Below, one piece after another: positions 44,493-53,182 of a stretch of DNA of 64,000 nucleotides (position 1 is its first letter; the number at the start of each line of letters is the position of its first letter). A program made the translations under genes and the position numbers. The notes under the pieces are model-generated. The model searched no databases and was not told the origin of the DNA. It saw nothing but the letters and a program-made list of their open reading frames with translations. Location: positions 124,001 to 188,000 of the forward strand of contig NZ_JBHRXI010000001.1 in NCBI RefSeq assembly GCF_042648365.1. The letters are read 5' to 3'. The stretch is from Lutimaribacter_A marinistellae. Lineage in GTDB: Bacteria > Pseudomonadota > Alphaproteobacteria > Rhodobacterales > Rhodobacteraceae.

Positions 44493-46250
44493 TCAGCGCG
44501 CCAGGATCTTGGTCAGGACACGGCGCAGCTCGGCAACCGGGTCGGCGGCCATCGCCTCGGTGCGCCAGGCCACGTGGTGGTCGGGCCGAACCAGAACGCA
44601 GCCGGAATCCGAGATCTCGCGCGCGCGGGCCCAGTCACCGGTGTGATCGACGATCGATCGGCGTGGGCCGATGACATGCACCTTGATATCCAGACCGAGT
44701 TCCGGTCCTACCTTCGTCGCGGCGTCCTGCCATGCTTCGCCACCTATTCCCGTCAGTATGGTGAACTTGCCACGGCCGCAAAGATCGAGTGTCGAGACCT
44801 GATCGCCAGTATCATGTTCGAATACCCAGACATGCGGAAGCCGCGCCCCGGGCCAGGTCGTCGGCTGATAGTGCAGTTCGGCGTCGATTTCGAACGCCGG
44901 CTCGATCTGCCCATCCGCTTCGACCGCATCCGACCGGTAACGCTGGTTCATTTCCACGCCATGGGCATCGAATTCGTACTTCTTGAAGGCGATGGCGTCG
45001 CGGATCGCCTCGCGCTGCTTTTCGCCCTCGGGCGTGGCATTGGTCCGGGCATCCATTGCCGCCTGAATCTTTTCGACATCGGTACCCCCGGTCATTCCCA
45101 ACGCTTCGAAAATCGGGCCGAATTCCCCGATGGATTGGTTCGCACGGGTCACGATCTGCTTGGCAATGGGCGCGCGTTCGGTCGAGTAGCTATCAAGAAG
45201 CTGCTCGCCCGCCTGTCCTTTCAGCACCGCAGCCAGTTTCCATGCAAGGTTGAACCCGTCCTGAATGGAGGTATTTGACCCCAGACCGTTCGATGGTGGA
45301 TGCCGATGGGCGGCATCCCCCATTATGAAAACGCGGCCCTTCTGCATCTGGGTCGCGTACATGTTGTTCACGGTCCACGTATTCGCCGACAAAAGCTCGA
45401 TCTCGAGTTCGGGATCACCGACGAGTTGCCGGGCGACACCCGTTGCGAATTCCTCATCGACCTCGGGGGCCGGTTCGTTGATGTCGTACCCCCAGACGAT
45501 CAACCACTCGTTCCATGGCCTGACCATGCGAACAAGGCCCATGCCGATGCCGCCGACATCCGCACCCGGCTGCATCACCCAGTACAGCACAGAGGGACGA
45601 TGCGCGACGTAGCGCGACAGATCGGCCCGGAACAGAATGTTCATCGACCCTCCAACGCCCATCTGACCTTCGAAAGGCAGGTTCTCGGCTTCGGCCACAG
45701 CCGAATTGCCCCCGTCTGCGCCAACGAGATACTTTGACCGAACCTCGAACACCCGTCCTGAAACGCGGTCACGGCACGTTGTCGTCACACCCTCGGCATC
45801 TTGTTTATGGCTGAGATACTCGGTGGACATCCGCCCCTGCGTGCCGCGCCGGCAGGCCGTGCCATATAGGATCGGCTCCATGAAGGTCTGCGGCAGATCG
45901 ATCATGTGGCAGGGCGATGCAAGCAGGTGTTCCGCACGGCTCAGAGGGTGCTTGCCCCAACTTTTCATCCGCCCGATCTCTTCACCGGCAAGGCTTTCGC
46001 AGAATACGTTTTCGCCCATCAGATCCTGATGCGTTCCGTGCAGATAAGCCTCGTCCTCGACCTCGCGTCCGAGGTCACGCAGAACCTCCATGCAACGCTG
46101 GTTGGTGATGTGGGCCCGCGGCGTGTTGGCCAGCCATCGGTAACGGTTGATCGCCATGTTCTCGATCCCGTAGCTGGACAGCAACGCCGCAGTTGCGGAC
46201 CCTGCCGGCCCGGTGCCGATGATTAGAACGTCGGTTTCGATTTCGGCCAT
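44493..46250 (-). CDS. FAD-dependent aromatic hydroxylase (TfdB/phenol 2-monooxygenase-like)
   Basis: Class A flavoprotein monooxygenase, 585 residues, that would ortho-hydroxylate a phenol with NAD(P)H and O2. The FAD Rossmann motif VLIIGTGPAGSATAALL is at the N-terminus, the DG motif at YLVGADGGNSAV, and the GD motif at VFIMGDAAHRHPPSNGLG. The C-terminal thioredoxin-like domain (from about 480) is that of phenol hydroxylases and dichlorophenol hydroxylases. With the neighbouring dioxygenase it would give hydroxyquinol or a substituted catechol for ring cleavage, for instance from resorcinol. It starts 1 base after the LivM-like stop. Confidence 0.87.
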   Translation of the reverse strand: MAEIETDVLIIGTGPAGSATAALLSSYGIENMAINRYRWLANTPRAHITNQRCMEVLRDLGREVEDEAYLHGTHQDLMGENVFCESLAGEEIGRMKSWGKHPLSRAEHLLASPCHMIDLPQTFMEPILYGTACRRGTQGRMSTEYLSHKQDAEGVTTTCRDRVSGRVFEVRSKYLVGADGGNSAVAEAENLPFEGQMGVGGSMNILFRADLSRYVAHRPSVLYWVMQPGADVGGIGMGLVRMVRPWNEWLIVWGYDINEPAPEVDEEFATGVARQLVGDPELEIELLSANTWTVNNMYATQMQKGRVFIMGDAAHRHPPSNGLGSNTSIQDGFNLAWKLAAVLKGQAGEQLLDSYSTERAPIAKQIVTRANQSIGEFGPIFEALGMTGGTDVEKIQAAMDARTNATPEGEKQREAIRDAIAFKKYEFDAHGVEMNQRYRSDAVEADGQIEPAFEIDAELHYQPTTWPGARLPHVWVFEHDTGDQVSTLDLCGRGKFTILTGIGGEAWQDAATKVGPELGLDIKVHVIGPRRSIVDHTGDWARAREISDSGCVLVRPDHHVAWRTEAMAADPVAELRRVLTKILAR

Positions 46251-46251
46251 G

Positions 46252-47313
46252 TCAGCCCTCCCTGCCTTTCAGACTCCCGCCGACGAGACGCCGCCGCACG
46301 GGAAAGAGTTGCAATCCGGTTTTCTCCGAGATCAGCCCCCAGAGACCACGAGGCGCAAAAAGCATGACAACAATTCCGATCAGCCCGAGGACCATCAGGT
46401 ACCAACTGCCATAGTCGGCCAGCATGTTCTGGAGAATGAAGAAGACGATAACGCCGAGGATCGGCCCCTCGATCGTCCCGATACCGCCGATGACGACGAT
46501 AAAGATGACATAGGCCGTCCAGTCGACGACACTAAAAGCCGCGTCAGGCGATATCCGTGCTTTTTGGAGGTAGATCAGCCCGCCGGCCAGGCCCGTTCCA
46601 AAGGCGGATGTCAGAAACACCAGCCATTTCATGCGCCCCGCATCGACACCTACGGACTTGGCAGCCTCGGTGTTGTCCCGCACAGCTGCTAGCGCCAGTC
46701 CACGCTTGGTCCGTAACAGCCAATAGATGCCTGCGATGGTCAGAACCGCCAGCACCAGCGCCAACCAGTACGCGAGGATATCTCGTGCGGCACTTGCGCG
46801 CGTGTCGAACAGGTCCCCGATCCATTCGACCAGTATCATTTCCTTCAGCGCGTCGCGTGGTAGCGACGTTCCCGTGCCACCCCCGACAGATCGCCATTGC
46901 GCGACACTCAGCCTTGCGACTTCGGCGATGACCCAAGTACCGATGGCGAAATAGGCTCCCTGCAAACGGAAGGCGAAAAACGCGGTCGGAACCGCAAGGA
47001 TAAGAGCAGCGATGCCCGCGAGAAGGATCGACACAACCGGATCGACACCACCCAGTATCACTGCGCCGTAAAGCGCATAGGCGCCTAGCCCTACGAATGC
47101 CTGCTGCCCGACCGATACGAGCCCCCCATAGCCCGCGAGCAGGTTCCAGAATTGCGCCAGCGTCAGCATGGTCAGAATAAAGAACAGATCCTGGATCAAC
47201 CCACGCGACACAAAGGCAGGCGCGGCGAACAGCGCGAGCACAAGGACAAGGGCGACGACAAATGCAAAGGTCGAAGCAGCGGTACGCGTTCTTACGGAAT
47301 AGACGGCGGCCAT
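46252..47313 (-). CDS. Liv-type ABC transporter permease (LivM family)
   Basis: Inner-membrane permease of 353 residues with about 9-10 helices. The family segments LAGYGGLVSVGQQAFVGLGAYA and VIGGIGTIEGPILGVIVFFI (the EAA-like cytoplasmic loop) are clear. It pairs with the LivH-like permease 3 bases upstream. Liv-type systems often import aromatic acids, and this one lies between the genes for aromatic hydroxylation and maleylacetate reduction. Confidence 0.9.
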   Translation of the reverse strand: MAAVYSVRTRTAASTFAFVVALVLVLALFAAPAFVSRGLIQDLFFILTMLTLAQFWNLLAGYGGLVSVGQQAFVGLGAYALYGAVILGGVDPVVSILLAGIAALILAVPTAFFAFRLQGAYFAIGTWVIAEVARLSVAQWRSVGGGTGTSLPRDALKEMILVEWIGDLFDTRASAARDILAYWLALVLAVLTIAGIYWLLRTKRGLALAAVRDNTEAAKSVGVDAGRMKWLVFLTSAFGTGLAGGLIYLQKARISPDAAFSVVDWTAYVIFIVVIGGIGTIEGPILGVIVFFILQNMLADYGSWYLMVLGLIGIVVMLFAPRGLWGLISEKTGLQLFPVRRRLVGGSLKGREG

Positions 47314-47316
47314 GTC

Positions 47317-48177
47317 TCAACCTCCCCTGGGAAACAGGCCCTGAGGGCGTATGAGAAGAACCAGAAGGAACGCGACATGCCCGGCGAGTATCTGCCATTC
47401 CGGATTGATCGCCGCCCCGACCGTCTGCGCGACCCCGATGATCACACCTCCGGCAAGGGTGCCCCACAGGCTGCCGAGACCACCGATGATCACGGCTTCG
47501 AACGCATAGATCAGCCGGGCCGGCCCAACGGATGGATCGAAATTGGCACGCGTCCCCAAATAGAGCGCGGCGATCGTCACAACCACCAGGGCGATGGCCG
47601 TGGCGGTGGCGAAAACGCGATCCGGCCTGACACCCATGAGGCTGGCGGTTACCGGGTCGTCCGATGTTGCACGAAATGCGCGCCCGATCGCCGTACGGTA
47701 GAACAATTGGTTCAGCGCAATAATGACAGCCACGGCCGACAGGAACGTCAGAAGCGGCATGACACCCACCGTGACCGGGCCGACCGGCAGGGACGCGGTT
47801 TCCAGCGCGCCGACCGAAATGCGCTGACTGTCCGCCGAGAACCCTTCCAGAAGAGCGTTCTGGATCACGACACTCAACCCGAAAGTGACCAACAGCGGCG
47901 GTAGAATGTCCTCGCCAAGCGTACGGTTGAGAACGATCTTTTGAAGAAGCCATCCAAGTACGAACATGATCGGTGCGGCCAGCAGAACGGCAATGAAAGG
48001 ATGCAGCCCGAGAACCGTTACAACGACAAGGATGAGGTAGGCACCGAGAACGATCAGGTCGCCATGCGCAAGGTTCACCAGCCGCATGATCCCGAAGACG
48101 AGGCTGAGACCGGCGGCAAACAGGGCGTATAGCCCCCCGAGCAGAACGCCCTGGACAATAGTGTCGACCCAGATCAT
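47317..48177 (-). CDS. Liv-type ABC transporter permease (LivH family)
   Basis: Inner-membrane permease of 286 residues. It begins TIVQGVLLGGLYALFAAGLSL, carries RLVNLAHGDLIVLGAYL (the LivH signature) and ends with AVIIGGLGSLWGTLAGG, which contacts the ATPases. Its ATG overlaps the LivF-like stop (ATGA). Together with LivM-like it forms the membrane pore. Confidence 0.92.
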   Translation of the reverse strand: MIWVDTIVQGVLLGGLYALFAAGLSLVFGIMRLVNLAHGDLIVLGAYLILVVVTVLGLHPFIAVLLAAPIMFVLGWLLQKIVLNRTLGEDILPPLLVTFGLSVVIQNALLEGFSADSQRISVGALETASLPVGPVTVGVMPLLTFLSAVAVIIALNQLFYRTAIGRAFRATSDDPVTASLMGVRPDRVFATATAIALVVVTIAALYLGTRANFDPSVGPARLIYAFEAVIIGGLGSLWGTLAGGVIIGVAQTVGAAINPEWQILAGHVAFLLVLLIRPQGLFPRGG

Positions 48178-48971
48178 GCTGCCGCTCCGAAATAGGCCGC
48201 GTGGATATCGTCACGGGAGATCTCCGATGGCCGGCCTTCGAGCGTTACGCGCCCTTCCATCATGCAATAGACGCGGTCGGCCACGGCCATGGCCTGACCG
48301 ATATCCTGCTCCACGACGATGACACTGGCACCGGTTTCCTTGATTTTCGGAAGCGCGGCGTAAATGTCCCGGATCACGATCGGGGCGAGACCGAGGCTGA
48401 TCTCGTCGCAGAGAATGACATCGGGGTTCGACATCAGCGCCCGCCCGATGGCCACCATCTGCTGCTGCCCGCCCGAAAGCGCGGTTCCGGGATTGTCCCG
48501 CCGTTCGCGAAGGATCGGAAACAGCTCATAAATCGTATCAAGCGACCAGTATCCGCGGCCATCATGTCCCTGAGCCAATTCCATCGGGTCGGGAGCGCCG
48601 GTGAACCGACTGATAATGCTGTCGATGCGATCTCCGAGGTCGCTGCCGCCCTTGTGTTGCCCACCAATAACCAGGTTTTCCTCGACACTGAGCGAAGGGA
48701 ACAGCTTGCGACCTTCGGGAACCATCGCAATGCCGCGTTTCATGATCGTGTCCGCGGGCAGGTGCCCGATCTCAACGCCGTCGTGAACCACTTGGTCAGC
48801 CTGGTTCTTGAGAACCCCGGTGATGGACCGCATCAACGTCGTCTTGCCAGCACCGTTGGCACCGATGATGGCGACGGTCTCGCCACGGTTCAGGCGGATG
48901 TCGACTCCGAAAAGGGCTTGGAAATCCCCGTAATTTGCCGTTAGCCGACGTGTTTCCAACAGAGCGTTCAT
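48174..48971 (-). CDS. Liv-type ABC transporter ATP-binding protein (LivF family)
   Basis: ATPase of 265 residues. Walker A IIGANGAGKTTLMRSI, ABC signature LSGGQQQMVAIGRALM, Walker B VILCDEISLGLAP and the H-loop position (VVEQDIGQA, with Gln-Asp instead of the usual His-region) are seen. An insertion of about 25 residues (around SRFTGAPDPMELAQGHDGRG) before the signature makes it longer than the usual ~235. It overlaps both neighbours by ATGA. Confidence 0.9.
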   Translation of the reverse strand: MNALLETRRLTANYGDFQALFGVDIRLNRGETVAIIGANGAGKTTLMRSITGVLKNQADQVVHDGVEIGHLPADTIMKRGIAMVPEGRKLFPSLSVEENLVIGGQHKGGSDLGDRIDSIISRFTGAPDPMELAQGHDGRGYWSLDTIYELFPILRERRDNPGTALSGGQQQMVAIGRALMSNPDVILCDEISLGLAPIVIRDIYAALPKIKETGASVIVVEQDIGQAMAVADRVYCMMEGRVTLEGRPSEISRDDIHAAYFGAAA

Positions 48972-49687
48972 ACGTCGATCCCCAAGTAGATTTCCCGCAC
49001 TTCCCGGCTCTCCATGATCTGCGACGGCTCGCCTATCGCGATCACCTTGCCGAAATCGAGCACAAGCAATCGCTCCACAACGCTGATAAGGGCGTGCAGA
49101 ACATGCTCGATCCAGATGATCGTGACGCCTTCCTCACGGATGCCCTGGATCGTTTCGATCAGAGACTTGCACTCGCCATCCGTCAGCCCCCCGGCAATCT
49201 CGTCGAGCAGCAAGAGTTTCGGACCGGTCGCCATCGCCCGCGACAACTCCAGACGCTTGCGCTCCAGCAGGGAAAGCCTGCCTGCGGGTTCGTTCGCCTT
49301 GCGCAACAGGCCCGTTCTTTCAAGAACACCTGCGCAGATCCCGGTGACCTCCGTTTCGGACAGACCGCGCCCATGCGTTGCGGCAACGACGAGATTCTCG
49401 AAAACTGTCAGCTTCTCGAACGGTTGAGGGATCTGGAACGAGCGCCCGACACCCGACAGGCACCTTCGCATCGCTGGTTCGCGCGTTACATCCCGCCCGT
49501 CAAACCGGATCGTTCCGGCATCAGGTAAAAGGTTACCGGTGATCAGATTGAAAAGCGTGGATTTTCCCGCGCCGTTCGGTCCAATGATACCCAGCGCCTG
49601 CCCGTCGGGCACATCGAAGGTCACGTCGTCCGTCACGGTCAACGAGCCGAACGCTTTTGAAACGTTATGAAGCGACAGGATGGACAT
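48968..49687 (-). CDS. Liv-type ABC transporter ATP-binding protein (LivG family)
   Basis: ATPase of 239 residues: Walker A IIGPNGAGKSTLFNLITG, signature LSLLERKRLELSRAMA (the degenerate LivG form), Walker B LLLLDEIAGGLTD and H-loop IWIEHVLHAL. The ATG at 49687 (MSILSLHNVSKAFG) fits the conserved start better than one seven codons earlier. It lies 53 bases after the binding-protein gene and overlaps the LivF-like gene by ATGA. Confidence 0.91.
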   Translation of the reverse strand: MSILSLHNVSKAFGSLTVTDDVTFDVPDGQALGIIGPNGAGKSTLFNLITGNLLPDAGTIRFDGRDVTREPAMRRCLSGVGRSFQIPQPFEKLTVFENLVVAATHGRGLSETEVTGICAGVLERTGLLRKANEPAGRLSLLERKRLELSRAMATGPKLLLLDEIAGGLTDGECKSLIETIQGIREEGVTIIWIEHVLHALISVVERLLVLDFGKVIAIGEPSQIMESREVREIYLGIDV

Positions 49688-49740
49688 GTGATCTCTTGGA
49701 CGGGCCAAGAGGGCGCGAAGAACGTTCGCGCCCTGTTACC

Positions 49741-51018
49741 TCAGCCTTCGATCGCCTCCATGGAGCCACCGGTCGGGATGTCCGGGGCGGTCTGGTTGTC
49801 GACGATGACGAGGTCGTATCCTCCACCATCGCGTCGGCGCCACTGTCCGCCGACCAGCGGCGTCTTGGCCACGTTCCGCGCGGCGAATGGCGGCAGGCCT
49901 GCACCGTTCCAGGCCAATGGTCCGACGATGGTGTTCAACTCGGTCGCAGCGATGGCCTCGGCGACGGCATCCGGGTCGCCCGCATCATCGACTCTGCTCA
50001 TGGCGTCTGCGGCGACTTCGAACAGTGCATGCACAAAGCCGATCGGCTGGGTCCACTGGCGTCCCGTGGCTTGCGTGAAACCTTCCGCCAACTCTCCCGC
50101 CGTCATGCCGTTCAAGGACGACGAAAATGGGTGCGACGGGGACCACCAGACCTCGGACGACAGGTTGTGGCCGGTATCGCCCAGCGCTTCGACGGCTTGC
50201 GGGAAGAGTATCGCTTTGCCGATCGAGGCCGCCTTGGGCGTGAAACCCTGCTGCTTGGCCTGGGTCCAGAAGGTCGTGAAGTCGGGAGGGATGACAACTC
50301 CTGTAACGATCTCGACGTTGTTCTGCTTGAACGCGTTGATCTGCGCCGTGAAATCGTCGGTCAGGTTCTGGTAGCGGCCGGGGTCGGTCAGCGTGTAACC
50401 AAGCTCGTTCAGGACCGGCGGAAAGCCCACGTTCGGATCGCCCCATGCATTGCCGTCCCCGTCATTTGGGAAAAGGCCACCGACCGATTTGTTCGTATCG
50501 AGTTGCCCCCACATGTTGGTGAATACGGCGATGACATCTTCAAGACCCCAGAAGAAATGATAGGCATAGTCGAACGGCTGCCAGCTTGCCGGATCGCCGG
50601 GGTTGCCCTGCTGGCCGATGAACCACGGCTGCCAAGGTGCCACGGTCGAGATACAGGGTATGCCTTCGTTCTCGCAGGTCGTCGTGACCGGGTTGGTGGT
50701 TTCGGGCGTCGAGGCAACCAGCATGAGGTCGATCTCGTCATCGACGATCAGTTCCTGCGCAACTTCGGCGGCACGGTTCGGATTGGATTGACTGTCCTTG
50801 ACGATCACTTCGAAGTTCGCACCCGCTGCTGTCGCCTCGAACCCTTCGAGGATGAAAGGGTCCGCCTCGGCAAATGCCGCTAGTGGCCCGGATTGAGGGG
50901 TGACATAGCCGATACGAATGCGCGCCCCCTGTGCGATTGCCGGAGCGGCCAGCCCGCCGGCTGCAAGCGTCAGACCGGAAGCTGCGGTTGATTTCAAAAG
51001 TTTGCGTCGTGTCAGCAT
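49741..51018 (-). CDS. Liv-type ABC transporter substrate-binding protein (Tat-exported)
   Basis: Periplasmic binding protein of 425 residues. It begins MLTRRKLLKSTAASGLTLAA, a twin-arginine signal, and then RIRIGYVTPQSGPLAAFAEAD, the type I binding-fold start. GGAGG sits 8 bases before the ATG at 51018. It captures the compound imported by the adjacent Liv-type permease; the rest of the operon suggests a phenolic or aromatic acid ligand, which the sequence cannot prove. Confidence 0.9.
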   Translation of the reverse strand: MLTRRKLLKSTAASGLTLAAGGLAAPAIAQGARIRIGYVTPQSGPLAAFAEADPFILEGFEATAAGANFEVIVKDSQSNPNRAAEVAQELIVDDEIDLMLVASTPETTNPVTTTCENEGIPCISTVAPWQPWFIGQQGNPGDPASWQPFDYAYHFFWGLEDVIAVFTNMWGQLDTNKSVGGLFPNDGDGNAWGDPNVGFPPVLNELGYTLTDPGRYQNLTDDFTAQINAFKQNNVEIVTGVVIPPDFTTFWTQAKQQGFTPKAASIGKAILFPQAVEALGDTGHNLSSEVWWSPSHPFSSSLNGMTAGELAEGFTQATGRQWTQPIGFVHALFEVAADAMSRVDDAGDPDAVAEAIAATELNTIVGPLAWNGAGLPPFAARNVAKTPLVGGQWRRRDGGGYDLVIVDNQTAPDIPTGGSMEAIEG

Positions 51019-51049
51019 CTCGTGTTCCTCCCTTGAGATGGTCGGGGCC

Positions 51050-52123
51050 TCAGCTACCCGGGCTGCGCCCGTGAAAGGCCGCCACCAGCAGATTGCGTAT
51101 GCCTGTCTTGTCGATCGGCGCAGGGTTCCAGTATGCGCTTTGCGTGGCGATTTCCGCGGCGCGGTCGATGTCAGTCTCTTCGAAACCCAAGTCGGCAAGC
51201 TTGAGAGGCGCCCCCATACGGTTCGCGAAATCATGCAAAGCCGCGCCGGGCGACGTTCCTCCGAAGACTTCAGTGACCGGGGCGAGAAGGTCGGGCACGG
51301 CGGTTTGGTTGAAGCCGATTGCATGGGGCAGGACCACGGCGTGCGTCTCGGCGTGCGGCAGATCGAACGAACCGCCAAGCGTGTGACAAAGCTTGTGATG
51401 CAGCGCCATCCCCACCTGCCCCAGGACCGCGCCGCACAGCCATGCACCGTAGAGCGTTTCGCCCCTTGCATCGAGATCGGCAGGATCGTCTTTCACGCGT
51501 GGCAGGGCGGATGCAAAGGCACGCATCCCTTCAACGGCGAGAGCGGTCGTCAGCGGGTTTCGATTCTGTGCATACAGCCCTTCTGCCGCGTGGGCGATGG
51601 CGTTGAGTGCACTGGTGACGGTCATCGAGACCGGCAGCGAAACGATGCGTTCAGCGTCGTACAAGATGACCTCGGGCTGCACCCTGGGATCAGTCAGGGT
51701 CGTCTTGCGCCCCTTTTCGGTCTGACCGAGGATGGGCGTGGCCTCTGACCCGGCATAGGTCGTGGGGATGACGATTTGAGGCAGGTCCGTCCGATAGGCG
51801 ATGGCCTTGCCAAGCCCCGTTGTCGATCCGCCCCCGATCGCGACGAGGCAATCGGCACCGACGTCGCGCGCATGGGCCAGCGCCTCTTCGGTCACTTTGA
51901 CCGGGGTGTGCATCGCGGCCTTGGAAAAGATCCCGGCGGACCGTGCGCCCACGTCTTCGGCAAGCAACAGGGCCTGCGAAGCCTGGTGAGGGGTAGACAG
52001 AATAAGCGCGCGGGTTTTGCCTAGCCGGTCGATCTCGGCCCCGACCTCGCGGCTCACGCCGGGGCCGAACCGCACTCTGACGGCGGCTGTATCGCTCACG
52101 AATTGCGGCTGGAAATACGACAT
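51050..52123 (-). CDS. Maleylacetate reductase (iron-containing alcohol dehydrogenase family)
   Basis: NAD(P)H-dependent reductase of 357 residues that converts maleylacetate to 3-oxoadipate. The nucleotide-binding loop AIGGGSTTGLGKAIA and IPTTYAGSEATPI, and HHKLCHTLGGSFDLPHAETHAVVLPHA with the metal-site histidines, match TfdF/ClcE-type enzymes rather than ethanol dehydrogenases. GGGGAG precedes the ATG at 52123. It is the first gene of the operon and links ring cleavage to the 3-oxoadipate pathway. No 3-oxoadipate CoA-transferase is nearby. Confidence 0.9.
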   Translation of the reverse strand: MSYFQPQFVSDTAAVRVRFGPGVSREVGAEIDRLGKTRALILSTPHQASQALLLAEDVGARSAGIFSKAAMHTPVKVTEEALAHARDVGADCLVAIGGGSTTGLGKAIAYRTDLPQIVIPTTYAGSEATPILGQTEKGRKTTLTDPRVQPEVILYDAERIVSLPVSMTVTSALNAIAHAAEGLYAQNRNPLTTALAVEGMRAFASALPRVKDDPADLDARGETLYGAWLCGAVLGQVGMALHHKLCHTLGGSFDLPHAETHAVVLPHAIGFNQTAVPDLLAPVTEVFGGTSPGAALHDFANRMGAPLKLADLGFEETDIDRAAEIATQSAYWNPAPIDKTGIRNLLVAAFHGRSPGS

Positions 52124-52184
52124 ATTCTTACTCCCCAAACCAGAATAACATGTCATGGCATGCCGATTGATCGAATAGATGCGA

Positions 52185-52197
52185 AAGTTTATAACTT
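52185..52197. promoter_or_regulatory. Candidate LysR operator of the aromatic operon
   Basis: AAGTT-TAT-AACTT is a perfect 13-base dyad 6 bases upstream of the divergent LysR start and about 62 bases from the maleylacetate reductase start. An 8-bp palindrome GGCATGCC (52157-52164) lies between. The location suits autoregulation and activation of the divergent operon. Confidence 0.4.
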
Positions 52198-52203
52198 CGC
52201 GTT

Positions 52204-53148
52204 ATGAAACTGGACCCAAGGCACCTCGAAATTCTGGCCGCGATCGTCGATCAGGGCGGCTTGACGGAAGGTGCGCAGTCTCTGGGCAAGTCGCAGCCAT
52301 CCGTGTCCCGCACCCTTGCCCAACTCGAGGCGCGGATCGGGTCGCCTCTTTTCTTGCCGGGACGGCGCCCGCTTCAGCCGACCGATCTGGGTCTCGCCCT
52401 GGCAGAGCAGGGCCGCACAGTCTTGCGCGCCAGTCGCATCGCCGGCGAAACGGCCGACCGCTACCGCTCGGGGCGATCCGGCATGGTACGTTTGGGGGGT
52501 ACACCTATCTTCATGGATGGGGTAATTGCGCCCTTCATAGCACTGTTCCAAGGCAGCTTGCCTGACGTTCGCGTCGACCAGACCTATGGCTATGCGGGGG
52601 ATCTTGTCGAAGGCGTAAGAAACACCCGCTTCGACATCGCGGTTCTTCCCCTGCAAAAAGATCAGGTGCCCAGCGACCTCGATTTCCACCCGCTCCTTCC
52701 CGGTCACAACGTCATTGCATGCCGTGCCGGTCACCCGCTGACCCGCCGAAAGCTGGTAACGCTGGCCGACATCGCCGAGTTTCCCTGGATCGCGCCGCCG
52801 ACCGAAAGCCCGCTCTACAAAGACCTTCAGCAAGCCCTCGCAAAAATTGGCGCCGAGGATTTCAGGATCAGTTTCTCTGGCGGTTCACTATCTTCGGTCT
52901 TTGGTGTTCTGACCGGGTCCGATAGTCTGACGGTTCTTCCATACTCTGTCATTTTCTCGATGAAATCGCGAGAGCAGGTCGCTGCGCTATCGCTCGACAT
53001 CGGTCACCCGGACAGAACACTTGGCCTTTTGGTCACGGGCCCGGATATCGATCCGGCCGTAAGACGTTTTCGGCAGTTCCTCATAGGCCAGTTCGAGGCA
53101 ATGAGCCGCCGCATGGCCATGCACGGCAAGGAACGGCTGTGGCGCTAA
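52204..53148 (+). CDS. LysR family transcriptional regulator of the aromatic operon
   Basis: A 314-residue LysR protein with winged helix MKLDPRHLEILAAIVDQGG and LGKSQPSVSRTLAQLEARIG, followed by an effector domain (residues about 90-300). It is divergent from the maleylacetate reductase-led operon with 80 bases between starts, the classic arrangement for a LysR activator of aromatic catabolism. The inducer is probably the substrate or a ring-cleavage product. Confidence 0.9.
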   Translation: MKLDPRHLEILAAIVDQGGLTEGAQSLGKSQPSVSRTLAQLEARIGSPLFLPGRRPLQPTDLGLALAEQGRTVLRASRIAGETADRYRSGRSGMVRLGGTPIFMDGVIAPFIALFQGSLPDVRVDQTYGYAGDLVEGVRNTRFDIAVLPLQKDQVPSDLDFHPLLPGHNVIACRAGHPLTRRKLVTLADIAEFPWIAPPTESPLYKDLQQALAKIGAEDFRISFSGGSLSSVFGVLTGSDSLTVLPYSVIFSMKSREQVAALSLDIGHPDRTLGLLVTGPDIDPAVRRFRQFLIGQFEAMSRRMAMHGKERLWR

Positions 53149-53182
53149 CACGATGAGCGCACCGCAGTCACAGGATCGTCGC

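Noticed and set aside
46544..48214. 556-codon open frame across both Liv permease genes
   Set aside because: It is a shifted frame over two well-defined permeases; Arg/Cys-rich without a domain.
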